A stretch of DNA of 64,000 nucleotides from Pseudorhodoplanes sp049324435 (GTDB lineage Bacteria > Pseudomonadota > Alphaproteobacteria > Rhizobiales > Xanthobacteraceae). A program made the translations under genes and the position numbers. The DNA lies in NCBI GenBank assembly GCA_049324435.1, contig JBMOOQ010000053.1, positions 1-64,000 of the forward strand, in the 5' to 3' direction. This document shows, piece by piece, positions 63,629 through 64,000 of this stretch (position 1 is its first letter; every line of letters starts with the position of its first letter). The notes below the pieces were generated by a model, which was not told the origin of the DNA, ran no database searches, and saw nothing but the letters and a program-made list of their open reading frames with translations.

Positions 63629-64000
63629 TTATCCCGCAGGCCATTCCGCATTGCCGGCATGGGTGACCGCGCCCTTGTCGGCCTGGCCGACCAGTTGTGC
63701 ATACTTTGCGAGCAATCCCGCCGCGTGACGCGGCTTCGGCGCAACCCACGCGGCCTTGCGGCGCTGCATCTCGGCATCGTCGATCAGTACGTCGATGGTG
63801 CGGGCCGCGCCGTCGATGCGGATGCGATCGCCGTTCTGCACCAAGGCGAGCGGCCCACCGGCTGCAGCCTCCGGCGCAATATGTCCGATGCACATGCCGC
63901 GCGTCGCACCTGAGAAGCGGCCGTCGGTGAGGAGGGCGACCTTCTCGCCCATTTGCTGGCCGTAGATCAGCGCGGTGGTGCCGAGCATCTCGCGCATGCC
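63629..64000 (-). CDS. ilvD: dihydroxy-acid dehydratase, C-terminal part
   Basis: Only the last 123 residues are in the window; the gene continues beyond base 64000. LLTDGRFSGATRGMCIGHIAPEAAAGGPLALVQNGDRIRID is the conserved C-terminal domain of IlvD/Edd enzymes. IlvD makes the 2-oxoacids of valine and isoleucine. IlvD is favoured over related sugar-acid dehydratases by similarity of the GHIAPEA segment, but the latter cannot be ruled out. Confidence 0.85.
   Translation of the reverse strand, partial: GMREMLGTTALIYGQQMGEKVALLTDGRFSGATRGMCIGHIAPEAAAGGPLALVQNGDRIRIDGAARTIDVLIDDAEMQRRKAAWVAPKPRHAAGLLAKYAQLVGQADKGAVTHAGNAEWPAG

Overview
The window is about 64 kb of GC-rich alphaproteobacterial chromosome. 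Gene content, codon use, the alphaproteobacterial-style thi and ilv leaders, many orphan Bug (tripartite tricarboxylate) receptors and short dispersed palindromic repeats point to the order Hyphomicrobiales (Rhizobiales), near the Bradyrhizobiaceae/Xanthobacteraceae. This placement is an inference from content, without a phylogeny. No phage, insertion sequence, CRISPR array or rRNA was seen. It reads as a housekeeping region studded with solute-receptor genes.

Layout. 0.1-11 kb: a Bug receptor, thyA-folA, hflK-hflC-DUF2065-degP (membrane protein quality control), convergent serB, divergent miaA, a caspase-fold protein that lacks its catalytic cysteine, an RMD1/DUF155 protein and an exported CsbD-like protein. 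11-19 kb: a branched-chain amino acid block, with an attenuator (leader peptide plus terminator) before ilvB-ilvN, then a P1B-type metal ATPase, a LysE exporter, a TauE/SafE exporter, ilvC with a duplicated 3' end, and a Bug receptor. 19-29 kb: a ThDP enzyme with a carboxymuconolactone decarboxylase-like protein, a NitT/TauT-type ABC transporter, pdxY, phzF-like, a Nudix protein and ppk2. 29-37 kb: leuA behind a leucine-rich leader peptide, a membrane-fused spermidine-synthase-like protein, a Spy-like protein and a TRAP-TAXI transporter. 37-38 kb: an intergenic region with a candidate small RNA, and tRNA-Lys(CTT). 38-48 kb: uvrD carrying in-frame repeat insertions, divergent Bug receptors with a ThDP enzyme, several small unknown genes, and a Nudix gene flanked by direct repeats. 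48-53 kb: the thiOSGEC operon under a TPP riboswitch, with a recognisable promoter and terminator. 53-64 kb: a sulfatase with a Bug receptor, DUF4403, a Sel1-like protein, a TAXI receptor, an L,D-transpeptidase, an orphan ABC receptor, an NTF2-like protein and the 3' end of ilvD, which runs off the window.

How the genes fit together. The genes for branched-chain amino acids (ilvB, ilvN, ilvC, leuA, ilvD) are spread over 53 kb. Two of these loci have their own translated leader peptide rich in the relevant codons. Nine solute-binding proteins are present (five Bug, two TAXI, two NMT1/SsuA-like), but only one complete ABC importer and one TRAP permease. Most receptors are therefore orphans or work with distant permeases. 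The strongest candidates for further work are the ilvB and leuA leaders, the structured C-rich RNA before tRNA-Lys, and the palindromic element that uvrD has absorbed into its reading frame.
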